Source: Alkalihalobacterium sp048323755 (GTDB lineage Bacteria; Bacillota; Bacilli; Bacillales; Bacillaceae_F). From it: a stretch of 64,000 nucleotides of DNA. The position numbers were made by a program, and so were the translations under genes. Where the stretch lies: positions 1-64,000 of the forward strand of contig NZ_JBLWFS010000011.1 of NCBI RefSeq assembly GCF_048323755.1, written 5' to 3'. The notes beneath the pieces were generated by a model. That model did not search any database. It saw nothing but the letters and a program-made list of their open reading frames with translations, and had not been told where the DNA came from. Of the stretch, positions 51,915 through 60,181 are shown in pieces. The first letter of the stretch is position 1; each line of letters opens with the position of its first letter.

Positions 51915-53993
51915 TTAATACACGGTTTGTATATATTTTTGACCTAATCCAGTTAAGCGGGTACCTAGTCTTCCCTTTCTTTTTTCAATATACCCTCGTT
52001 GCTCTAATTTATTTAGCCTTAATCGAACTTGTTGTTCTGATAATGGCTGTGAGTGTAGTTGAGTTTCCTTAGCTATTTTCTTACGACTTACACTTTCCCC
52101 TTGTTGTTGCAGTTGAAAGATTATTTTTAATAGTGTTGTTAATTCTTGCTCATCCTCGTAGTGGAAATAATGATCTACTGATGGCTCAACTATAGGTAAA
52201 GAAAACCTGTCTTCACCTTTGTTTAATTGGGGTGCTTTCTTTTGTTGGAAAAATCCTTCATCAGGAATGTCATGTAAACGAATAACATCGTCTTCACAGA
52301 CTGCTAACATATAGTCTATCGTATTCTTCAATTCTCTTACATTACCGTACCATTGATACTCTTTTAACTTATGCAAAACTTGTGGCTCTATTTTTACATT
52401 ATATCGCCCACTCTGATTAATAAATTCCTGGACAAGTAGATCAATATCTTCTTTTCGTTTTCGCAATTCAGGTAGATGTAAGAATAGAACTTTTAACCGG
52501 TGGTACAAATCCTCTCTAAATTTACCTTCTTCAATGAGCGATAACAAATCTTTATTTGTAGCCGCAATGACACGGACATCAATCGGAATAATTTTATTTC
52601 CGCCAATACGTAGTAGTTCCTTTTCTTGTAGAACCCGTAACAATCGAGCTTGAACTTTCAAGCTTATATCTCCTATTTCATCTAAAAAGATTGTTCCACC
52701 GTTAGCTTGCTCAAAGAGACCTTTTCTTCCACCTTTTTTTGCACCTGTAAAAGCTCCTTCTTCGTAACCAAACAATTCACTTTCGACTAAATCTTCAGGA
52801 AGTGCACTAAAATTCACTGCTAAAAAAGGGCCTTTATTTCTGAGGGAAGCATTATGAATTGAGCTTGAAAACAACTCTTTGCCAGTTCCACTCTCCCCTT
52901 CAATTAAAATGGTCAAATCTGAACGTGCAAGCTTATTTGAAACTTTTTTGACTTCCTGTAGTTTAGGGTGAACTCCAACAATGTCATTAAATGTATATTT
53001 TGCATAGTACCCCTTTTTTAACAGTTCTTTTCTTAACTTCTTTTCTATTTCAATAGTTTCTTCAGCATCTTTAAATGTCACGACAACTGTTCCTTCTGCC
53101 TCAATCGTAAACCGGTGAACGATTACACTCCGGTCTTCAATTGTAAAATAACGATCTTCTTCTTCCTGTTCATTTAATATGAACTGAACTAATTCTTTAT
53201 CTGAAATAACATCCTGTATGTGGCGATTGACGGCCTTTTTTACAGGCATTCGTAAAAAACGTTCTAATATGTCATTAAATACAGTTATTCTCCCATTACT
53301 ATTAACGGCTAGAATACCATCATTTACCCCATTTACAACTTTTTTGAGATGTTCGGTCATAATTGTTGCTTCCTGACTTAAACAGCCTAACTTTTTACTT
53401 AATTGAGTAATCGTTTTTATGTACTTTCCGGAGACTTGCTCCTGCCTCGCTTCAAGGAGCCCCAAACGATTTAAAATCGTAATTAACGTCGTAATGTCAA
53501 TCAAACGTGGTCCAATATTAATAACCTCTTCAACAAAAGAAGGGACAAGGTCTAATTCACCAGGTGTAATTGCAAACTTTACCGGTTTATCTTGTTTTTT
53601 CCCTGGAAAAAATGGAATAAAATCAATATGGTCAACCCCTAATTTTTCAAAAGAAGAAATTGCTTCATTTACGGTCTCTGGAAAATCATTAACGTATAGT
53701 ACCTTCTCTCCTTTAGGAATTGAATAGATCTTTTCTATGTTTAGAAAATTAACAATACGATGTGCCACGAGCACTGAACAATTCTCTCCAATGTAGGGTT
53801 TTGCTTCTTCTTCAATCAGATAAGAGGAAAGTATTACAAGCTGATTATGAACGGTCGTTACTTCGTTAGCATCTACTGCATAGCTCTTTACTTGTATAAA
53901 ATCGCCAATAATTTCATTTAATTGATCGGCTAAAGTCTTTCTCGTTTCCTCCGAACCAGCTAATAATGTGATTTCTTTTGTTTCAATGGCCAT
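51915..53993 (-). CDS. Sigma-54-dependent transcriptional activator
   Basis: A 692-residue enhancer-binding protein. An N-terminal ~215-residue region of unrecognised type is followed by a PAS-like domain (about 220-315). The AAA+ domain has Walker A GESGTGKE (366-373), the sigma-54 contact loop GAFTGA (413-418) and Walker B GGTIFLDEIGDI. The C-terminus is not a Fis-type helix-turn-helix but a winged-helix-like region (about 625-690, SRKKIAKETQLHSQPLSEQQVRLRLNKL). The ATG at 53993 is preceded by GAGGTG. It lies next to the isoaspartyl dipeptidase/cyanophycinase locus and is the obvious candidate regulator; in B. subtilis, RocR is a sigma-54 activator of arginine use. Confidence 0.85.
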   Translation of the reverse strand: MAIETKEITLLAGSEETRKTLADQLNEIIGDFIQVKSYAVDANEVTTVHNQLVILSSYLIEEEAKPYIGENCSVLVAHRIVNFLNIEKIYSIPKGEKVLYVNDFPETVNEAISSFEKLGVDHIDFIPFFPGKKQDKPVKFAITPGELDLVPSFVEEVINIGPRLIDITTLITILNRLGLLEARQEQVSGKYIKTITQLSKKLGCLSQEATIMTEHLKKVVNGVNDGILAVNSNGRITVFNDILERFLRMPVKKAVNRHIQDVISDKELVQFILNEQEEEDRYFTIEDRSVIVHRFTIEAEGTVVVTFKDAEETIEIEKKLRKELLKKGYYAKYTFNDIVGVHPKLQEVKKVSNKLARSDLTILIEGESGTGKELFSSSIHNASLRNKGPFLAVNFSALPEDLVESELFGYEEGAFTGAKKGGRKGLFEQANGGTIFLDEIGDISLKVQARLLRVLQEKELLRIGGNKIIPIDVRVIAATNKDLLSLIEEGKFREDLYHRLKVLFLHLPELRKRKEDIDLLVQEFINQSGRYNVKIEPQVLHKLKEYQWYGNVRELKNTIDYMLAVCEDDVIRLHDIPDEGFFQQKKAPQLNKGEDRFSLPIVEPSVDHYFHYEDEQELTTLLKIIFQLQQQGESVSRKKIAKETQLHSQPLSEQQVRLRLNKLEQRGYIEKRKGRLGTRLTGLGQKYIQTVY

Positions 53994-54073
53994 TACCTCA
54001 CCTCTTTCTCTTTTGAAAGGAAAACCGTAAACATACATGCTGCTTGGGTATCTTGCGCAAAGATTCGTTATAC

Positions 54074-54133
54074 AAAGAAACACTGAACCGTTGAAGGGCA
54101 GTGTTTCTTTGTTTCTACTATTACTTTATTATA
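54074..54133 (-). promoter_or_regulatory. Regulator promoter -10 and 13-bp perfect leader hairpin
   Basis: On the minus strand TATAAT (54133-54128) is preceded only by a poor -35. Immediately downstream CAAAGAAACACTG (54112-54100) and CAGTGTTTCTTTG (54086-54074) form a perfect 13-bp inverted repeat with a 13-nt loop and no T-run. It could be an operator for autoregulation, an RNA leader structure, or the end of the preceding transcript. Confidence 0.4.
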
Positions 54134-54250
54134 ATAATATTTCGAATAATAATAAACTTATACATAGTAGTCTTATAGGATGATATTTTTTCTAATTTAT
54201 TTCATTCAAAACAAATTAGCAGTCTTGAGTACTATTGTTTTAGTCATTTT

Positions 54251-55420
54251 TTACTCAAAAGTTCCTTTCACAAGTAATTCTCGCTCCCACAACATCTTCT
54301 TCCCTAATGCCATAACCGAATCTATTTCATAGCTTTCCTCATCCAACAATACTAAATCTGCATCCTTGCCAACCTCAATGTATCCTTTTTGTGTTAGCTT
54401 GAGAATATCAGCCGGATTAGCAGTAATTACTTTTATGGCATCTTCCACTTTCACTTTTTCAGTTATAATCGCATCCCTAACTTCCTGATAAAGAGAGGTC
54501 ACCTTACCAATTTGCAGACCAATCAGTAGGCCATCTTCATCGAACTCGGGGAGACTCGCTTGACCATCTGATGTAAATGTAATTCTCTCAACAGGTACAC
54601 CTGCACTTAACAACTCTTTGAAACCCTTACTGCACTTTACTTCTCCTTGTTCAAAAAACTGTGGAACACTAGAAGTCGTTAAATCGACATAGCCTCCTTG
54701 ATTAGCATATTCAATACCTGCTTCAAACAATTGCCGATTTCGATTGATATGAGTAGGCAAAAACTGACGAATAGGAACATCTGTATTTTTAACAACTTCA
54801 TGAAGTAAAGATAGTTTAGAAGAACTATCTCCGATATGCACATTTACAATACCCGCTTTACCAGATAACATGCCTCCTACACGAGCAGCTGCCGCAATTT
54901 TAGCTAAATCTTCACACGTAGGTTGTGAAGAACGGTGGTCTGAAATCGCAATCTCTCCTACTCCTATGACCTCTTCTATTAAAATAAGGTCATCCTCAAT
55001 TTTTCCTGTTAATGTTTTGACAGGGACCTGATAAGATCCGGTGTGCACATAACAACTAATCCCTTCTTCTTTTAATCCTTTTGCTTTTGCTATGAGGCTT
55101 GCCATTGTTCTTGTTGTCCCATCAGTTCCGATAACTCCAACGACTGTCGTGATTCCACCTAATAGTGCATCCGACAACTGTAATTCTGGTGTTCTCGTCC
55201 GGTAGCTTCCTTCACCACCTCCACCGATAATATGAACATGATGATCTATAAAACCAGGGACCATTACTTTGCCATTTCCATCTAAAACTTCGACAGTAGG
55301 AAAACAGTCAACAGGAATATCGTCTTCAATGGCTCCAATTTTACGATCTACAATTAAGACATCCTTCTTCCCAAGATACTCTGGGTTGTAAACCACAGCG
55401 TTCTTAATTAATTTAATCAT
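54251..55420 (-). CDS. iadA: Beta-aspartyl-peptidase (isoaspartyl dipeptidase)
   Basis: A 389-residue amidohydrolase-superfamily enzyme that hydrolyses beta-Asp-X dipeptides. The metal-binding HVH (His61, His63) is in FIDHHVHIIGGGGEG. The substrate residues follow the E. coli IadA pattern: SYRTRTPE, TGSYQVPVKTLTG, SDHRSSQP, LPTHINRN and TSDGQASLPEF. The bridging carboxylated Lys of E. coli IadA appears to be replaced by Glu156 (GVGEIAISDHR). The ATG at 55420 is 9 nt after AAGGTGG; an upstream GTG overlaps that site. It lies 39 bp behind the cyanophycinase gene and would cut its product beta-Asp-Arg into aspartate and arginine in the cytoplasm. Confidence 0.9.
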   Translation of the reverse strand: MIKLIKNAVVYNPEYLGKKDVLIVDRKIGAIEDDIPVDCFPTVEVLDGNGKVMVPGFIDHHVHIIGGGGEGSYRTRTPELQLSDALLGGITTVVGVIGTDGTTRTMASLIAKAKGLKEEGISCYVHTGSYQVPVKTLTGKIEDDLILIEEVIGVGEIAISDHRSSQPTCEDLAKIAAAARVGGMLSGKAGIVNVHIGDSSSKLSLLHEVVKNTDVPIRQFLPTHINRNRQLFEAGIEYANQGGYVDLTTSSVPQFFEQGEVKCSKGFKELLSAGVPVERITFTSDGQASLPEFDEDGLLIGLQIGKVTSLYQEVRDAIITEKVKVEDAIKVITANPADILKLTQKGYIEVGKDADLVLLDEESYEIDSVMALGKKMLWERELLVKGTFE

Positions 55421-55459
55421 TATTTGATCCACCTTTTTCCAGTACTCTACTAATAGACA

Positions 55460-58186
55460 TTACTCGGATACTTTTTCCCAATCTGTATTTTCTCCACCTA
55501 CTTTTCTCCACGTTTCGGTAGGAAGTTCATTTCCGTTACTATCTTTCAAATTCTGTATAGTAATTTCATAGTCAAGCGGAATATCTTCAGTTACTCTAAC
55601 TTCAATTTCAAAGCTTTCCGATAAGTAATCAGGTGACCAAGATACATGAGTAAGCCCCTTTAGATCAATCGTTTCTTTTGTAACTGAATTAGGTTCAATC
55701 GGTCCTGACAATTGAATAAAGAACGTATCGTTATACGAGTATGTTTTGACACTTTCAATTAAAACAGGCTGTGGTTCCACTTGATTATCTTGAGGTGCTA
55801 AATCAAGGATCATATTAATAATTGTTGGTTTCTGGTATGCTCTTAAAGCACTTATTGTGAAGTTCTCATCACTCGTGTAGTTCTTTGTATGCTCATCTCT
55901 TGACCAGGTTAGCTGATAGTTTGTTTGATGAACAATCTCCGTAACGAAATCTTCTTGTAAACTTTCCGCAAAGGAGATAAGCGACTTGGTCGTCTCATAA
56001 CTTCCACCGAACAAGTTTTGACTACTATAAGGGTCAATTGCAGTTGAATTTACAACTCTTTTATCTTGAGCTGGAATGACTTCCTTTGTACTAAAGTTAT
56101 ACAGATCACCGGAAGTTAAATAGTGTACACGAACTCCTGTTGTCTCAAATCCTGGCTTTGTCCCTGGATGATTAACAGTAGCATCCGAACGGTCTAATAT
56201 GAATACACCATTTAAACCAACAACTTCACCCATATCTCCTTTCATTTGCAGACCTGTTCCTTCATCTAAACCTATACCCAATGTATGACCTGTATCTCTC
56301 ATACCTACTAAAAGACGTCCTAATCTTCCACGGGCATCAAAATGAGTATCAAACAATATATCTTCTGCTAAGCCAATGCCCGGCATGAATAAATTGTTTC
56401 CTGAGATTGTTGGGTTTAAGAAACCTGTTAACGGAACATCATTTAACGTTTTTTCTTCTGTTTGATTAATTGTGATTGAAGTCAAACTGTCTCCTACACC
56501 AAACATAGGTTGACTCATAACATGGGCACCTGCACTTGTCCCGGCTACAACTCCACCATTTTCATACACATACTTAATTGCTTGTAATAAAGGTGATGGA
56601 GAACCATCATCATTTAGTAAAGATCTTGCATGTTTCACTTGGTCCCCACCTTGCAGCATAACAGCATGACTACTTTTTACTAAGTTAACAAAGTAAGGGT
56701 CATGGGCAATAAACTCGTACGTATCAATAGCGAGTGGAATATAGACAGGCTCAAACCCCCAATTTTCAAATTCTTCCTTTAATGACTTATACGGCGGGTC
56801 ATCTAAATGAAAATGATCATAGGCAATTTCGACGGAATCTCTTGAACTATTAAAAATTGCAATTCTCGGCTTATCCACTGAAGTCGCTAATCTAATCGCT
56901 TCAAAGTAAGCGCTAACATTACTTGTTGAGCCACCAGCTGGAATTAATGTTCCTTTTCCATCACCAATGGTACTTAATGGTTTTGGCATTGGATTGGTAT
57001 TTATCATTTTAAGTGACTTTGCCATACCAAAGTTTTGCGCTTCGCCAACGGCCAATACATAAGCGTAATACAGTCCAGTACCTAGTGATTGTCCATCAAT
57101 CGTGAGTTGGTTCTCCATAAAGTTAACGGCGTTATTACCAATCACGTCTCTCGATACAAGCTTACCTCGTCCCTGATTGACCAACTCTTTTAAATGAGTT
57201 TTCGTTTTCCCCTCAAGTTTCGGTTCAACTAGGCGTGTTAAGCCATCTTCAGAATAAAAAATAAAGTAATCTGTTACTCGACTGTCTTGTGGATGATCGA
57301 ATGTTACCACATAATTCTCAATTGCTTTACCTTCCCCACTAATTTCGACATTCATAGGAAATGGCTTTATTTCAATTTTACGATCTGCTTCTGACATTCC
57401 TAAAACCTCATTTGCTCCTAAAGTTGCTGCATACGCAACATACTCACCTACTTCCAGTGGCTTTCCAGTTATAATATCCAATTGTCCTTCTCGAAACGTA
57501 TTTCCGACTCCATCTGCATAACTTAAGTTACTAATTTTATAGATCTTATCTTTATGTTCACCACTTGTATTAGAAGTTAAATGAGCTTCAATTTCTGTAG
57601 GCGATAGGTGACGAACATAATTCCAAACATCCATATAAGCTTCTTTAGAATAGAACAGTAAATAGGCTTCGACACCGTCCATGTTTCGTGCAGGGAAAAA
57701 GCCTAATTGATAATGATGAATGGAAGAACCTTCACCTGTTTGAATTAATGTAACGTCCTGTAATTCATATTCGTTCTCTTTTTGAACTACAACTGTATAC
57801 GTTTGCTTTATTCTATGTGGAGTTGCTACTTCGATCTCTATTATGTTCTGATGATTAGGTATTTCTGCTTGAACAGCTTTATTCGCATTCACTTTTTTAC
57901 CATTAATCGTAACTTTAGCGTTTTTAGCTGCCGCTTTTATATTTAAATCAACCTTCTCGTGGCCATTGACAGTAGTTTTGTAGTTCAGTATATCCGTAGA
58001 AAAAGGCGGATCCAGTTCAGCCCCTTGTATGGACAATGATTGAAGTGCAGTTTGATGTACATGATCTGGCATAGAAGAACTCTTTTTCTCTTTTCCATTT
58101 GCTAAAGAACTAGAAGGTACTAGTAAACTGACTACGGTTAATAGTACCAATACTTTAACCGATAAATTGATAAACGCTTTTCTCAT
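55460..58186 (-). CDS. cphE: Secreted cyanophycinase (peptidase family S51) with Ig-like domains
   Basis: A 908-residue exported protein. A Sec signal peptide (about 1-31, ending SSLANG) is followed by a cadherin-like beta-sandwich domain (about 47-136), two further beta-rich modules (to about 410), the cyanophycinase domain (about 414-700) and a C-terminal Ig-like module (about 790-880). The catalytic residues are Ser551 in AGTSAGAH, His615 in DTHFDARGRLGRL and Glu642 in GLDEGTGL. The enzyme should cut multi-L-arginyl-poly-L-aspartate to beta-Asp-Arg. The ATG at 58186 follows GGAGGAAAG and lies 32 bp inside the 3' end of the ATPase gene. Extracellular cyanophycinase is known from B. megaterium. 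The gene symbol is by analogy. Confidence 0.87.
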   Translation of the reverse strand: MRKAFINLSVKVLVLLTVVSLLVPSSSLANGKEKKSSSMPDHVHQTALQSLSIQGAELDPPFSTDILNYKTTVNGHEKVDLNIKAAAKNAKVTINGKKVNANKAVQAEIPNHQNIIEIEVATPHRIKQTYTVVVQKENEYELQDVTLIQTGEGSSIHHYQLGFFPARNMDGVEAYLLFYSKEAYMDVWNYVRHLSPTEIEAHLTSNTSGEHKDKIYKISNLSYADGVGNTFREGQLDIITGKPLEVGEYVAYAATLGANEVLGMSEADRKIEIKPFPMNVEISGEGKAIENYVVTFDHPQDSRVTDYFIFYSEDGLTRLVEPKLEGKTKTHLKELVNQGRGKLVSRDVIGNNAVNFMENQLTIDGQSLGTGLYYAYVLAVGEAQNFGMAKSLKMINTNPMPKPLSTIGDGKGTLIPAGGSTSNVSAYFEAIRLATSVDKPRIAIFNSSRDSVEIAYDHFHLDDPPYKSLKEEFENWGFEPVYIPLAIDTYEFIAHDPYFVNLVKSSHAVMLQGGDQVKHARSLLNDDGSPSPLLQAIKYVYENGGVVAGTSAGAHVMSQPMFGVGDSLTSITINQTEEKTLNDVPLTGFLNPTISGNNLFMPGIGLAEDILFDTHFDARGRLGRLLVGMRDTGHTLGIGLDEGTGLQMKGDMGEVVGLNGVFILDRSDATVNHPGTKPGFETTGVRVHYLTSGDLYNFSTKEVIPAQDKRVVNSTAIDPYSSQNLFGGSYETTKSLISFAESLQEDFVTEIVHQTNYQLTWSRDEHTKNYTSDENFTISALRAYQKPTIINMILDLAPQDNQVEPQPVLIESVKTYSYNDTFFIQLSGPIEPNSVTKETIDLKGLTHVSWSPDYLSESFEIEVRVTEDIPLDYEITIQNLKDSNGNELPTETWRKVGGENTDWEKVSE

Positions 58187-59183
58187 CTTTACTTTCCTCC
58201 AATTGTAAGCTTTCATTTTCATACAAATGACAAGCCACCTGGTGTCCACCTTCTATTTCCTTTAATTCGGGCCGTTGTTCATGACAACGATCCATCACTT
58301 TTGGACACCTGCCAACAAAGGCACATCCTGACGGTGGATCTACAGGTGATGGGACATCGCCTTGTAAAATGATTCGTTCTTTCTTTTCACGTGGGTTAGA
58401 AATCGGAATAGCTGATAATAGTGTCTCTGTATATGGATGTAGTGGATTGTCGTAAATTTTATCGGTTTCACCAATTTCTACAATTCTTCCTAAATACATA
58501 ACAGCTACTCGGTTACAAAGATGACGAACAACACTTAAGTCATGGGAAATAAAAAGATAAGTTAATTTAAACTCTTCTTGTAAATCTTTTAGTAAATTTA
58601 AAATTTGCGCCTGGATAGACACATCCAATGCAGCTACAGGTTCATCTGCGATAATCATCTTCGGCTTTAATATTAATGCGCGAGCAATTCCAATTCTTTG
58701 ACGTTGACCACCTGAAAACTCATGAGCATAACGATTAATAAAAGCTTTGTTTAGTCCACATACTTCCATAATCTCTTCTATCATTTTTTTCCTTTTATTC
58801 CGATCTTTTATACCGTGGGCTTTTAACGGTTCAGCTAAAATATTTTCTACTGTTAATCTAGGGTTTAAAGAAGCATAAGGATCCTGAAATACCATTTGTA
58901 GCTCTTTGCGTTTTCTGCGCATTTCTTTAACCGACAGATCATTCAAATCACAATTATCAAACATTATGCTTCCAGCTGTCGGTTTTACTAGTTGAGTAAT
59001 CCCTCTCCCCGTGGTCGATTTACCACAACCCGATTCCCCAACTAGCCCGAGTGTTTCACCTTCTCGAACAGAAAACGAAATCTGATCGACAGCTTTGACA
59101 TATGAAGTTTTTTTCTTAATTAAGCCCTTTTTAATAGGGAAATAAATCTTTAGATCTTTAACTTCAAGCAATGTGGATGTCAT
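58155..59183 (-). CDS. Dipeptide/oligopeptide ABC transporter ATP-binding protein (DppF/OppF type)
   Basis: A 342-residue ATPase. Walker A is GESGCGKST (about 54-62), the signature is FSGGQRQR, Walker B is IIADEPVAAL and the switch histidine is in FISHDLS. The C-terminal oligopeptide-transporter Cys region (SGCAFVGRCPKVMDRCHEQRP) probably binds an iron-sulfur cluster, as in DppD/DppF. It pairs with the upstream ATPase, whose stop overlaps its start (ATGA). Its 3' end extends 32 bp into the cyanophycinase gene, tying transporter and enzyme expression together. Confidence 0.9.
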   Translation of the reverse strand: MTSTLLEVKDLKIYFPIKKGLIKKKTSYVKAVDQISFSVREGETLGLVGESGCGKSTTGRGITQLVKPTAGSIMFDNCDLNDLSVKEMRRKRKELQMVFQDPYASLNPRLTVENILAEPLKAHGIKDRNKRKKMIEEIMEVCGLNKAFINRYAHEFSGGQRQRIGIARALILKPKMIIADEPVAALDVSIQAQILNLLKDLQEEFKLTYLFISHDLSVVRHLCNRVAVMYLGRIVEIGETDKIYDNPLHPYTETLLSAIPISNPREKKERIILQGDVPSPVDPPSGCAFVGRCPKVMDRCHEQRPELKEIEGGHQVACHLYENESLQLEESKDEKSVYQFIG

Positions 59184-60166
59184 ACTTTTGCACTCCTATC
59201 TTGATAGAGAAAACATCGACATGAATGTCCTTCTTTCAGCTCTAGTAATTGAGGATCGTGCTCCCTACAATGATCCATTACCTTGTCACAACGATCTGCA
59301 AAGCGACAGCCTGTTGTAATTGTACCTGCTGGTGGTACTTGACCCGCAATTGAATAGAGGCGGTCTCGTTTCTCATGAATACTTGGTATGGAACCAAGCA
59401 AACCTATCGTATAAGGGTGCTTAGGGTCATTGAAAATGGTATCTACGTCTGCTTGCTCGACGACTTCACCTGCATACATGACGATTACTCGCTCACACAT
59501 CTCCGCTACAACACCTAAATCATGTGTAATAAACATAATAGACGTGTTTGTTTTTTCTTTTAACCCTCGCATTAAATCAAGGATTTGAGCTTGAATCGTC
59601 ACATCCAATGCCGTTGTCGGTTCATCCGCAATTAGTAATTGCGGCTCACATGCAAGTCCCATTGCAATCATGACTCTTTGTCTCATTCCACCAGACAGTT
59701 GGTAAGGATAGCTGTCATATATTTGTTCAGTTCTTGGGATCCCGACTAACTTCAGCATATGAATAGAATGCTCCTTAGCTTCTCGCTTTGTGATTTCTCG
59801 GTGCAAAAGGAGCACTTCATCTAATTGTTTTCCAATCGTAAAAACTGGATTAAGGGATGTCATCGGTTCTTGGAAAATCATTGAAATGTCATTTCCACGT
59901 ATTTTTCTCATTTCTCGTTCTTTCAATTTCAATAAGTCTTTTCCGTTATACTTTATTTCACCACCTACAACTTTTCCTGGAGGAGAAGGAATTAATCTCA
60001 TAATGGATAGAGAAGTTACACTTTTACCACAACCAGACTCTCCTACAACCCCAAGCGTTTCACCTTCGTTAATGTGAAAGGAAATACCATTTACTACAGT
60101 TAATTCCTTACCGTCACTTTTAAAATTAACTTTTAATTCGTTAACTTCTAACACTTTCTTAGTCAT
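59180..60166 (-). CDS. Dipeptide/oligopeptide ABC transporter ATP-binding protein (DppD/OppD type)
   Basis: A 328-residue ATPase. Walker A is GESGCGKS (about 43-50), the signature is LSGGMRQR, Walker B is LLIADEPTTAL and the switch histidine is in FITHDLG. The C-terminal Cys cluster GCRFADRCDKVMDHCREH is characteristic of the peptide-importer ATPases. It energises uptake together with the downstream ATPase. The ribosome binding site is GGAGG, 11 nt from the ATG, 15 bp after the permease stop. Confidence 0.9.
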   Translation of the reverse strand: MTKKVLEVNELKVNFKSDGKELTVVNGISFHINEGETLGVVGESGCGKSVTSLSIMRLIPSPPGKVVGGEIKYNGKDLLKLKEREMRKIRGNDISMIFQEPMTSLNPVFTIGKQLDEVLLLHREITKREAKEHSIHMLKLVGIPRTEQIYDSYPYQLSGGMRQRVMIAMGLACEPQLLIADEPTTALDVTIQAQILDLMRGLKEKTNTSIMFITHDLGVVAEMCERVIVMYAGEVVEQADVDTIFNDPKHPYTIGLLGSIPSIHEKRDRLYSIAGQVPPAGTITTGCRFADRCDKVMDHCREHDPQLLELKEGHSCRCFLYQDRSAKV

Positions 60167-60181
60167 GTTGTCGTCATCCTC

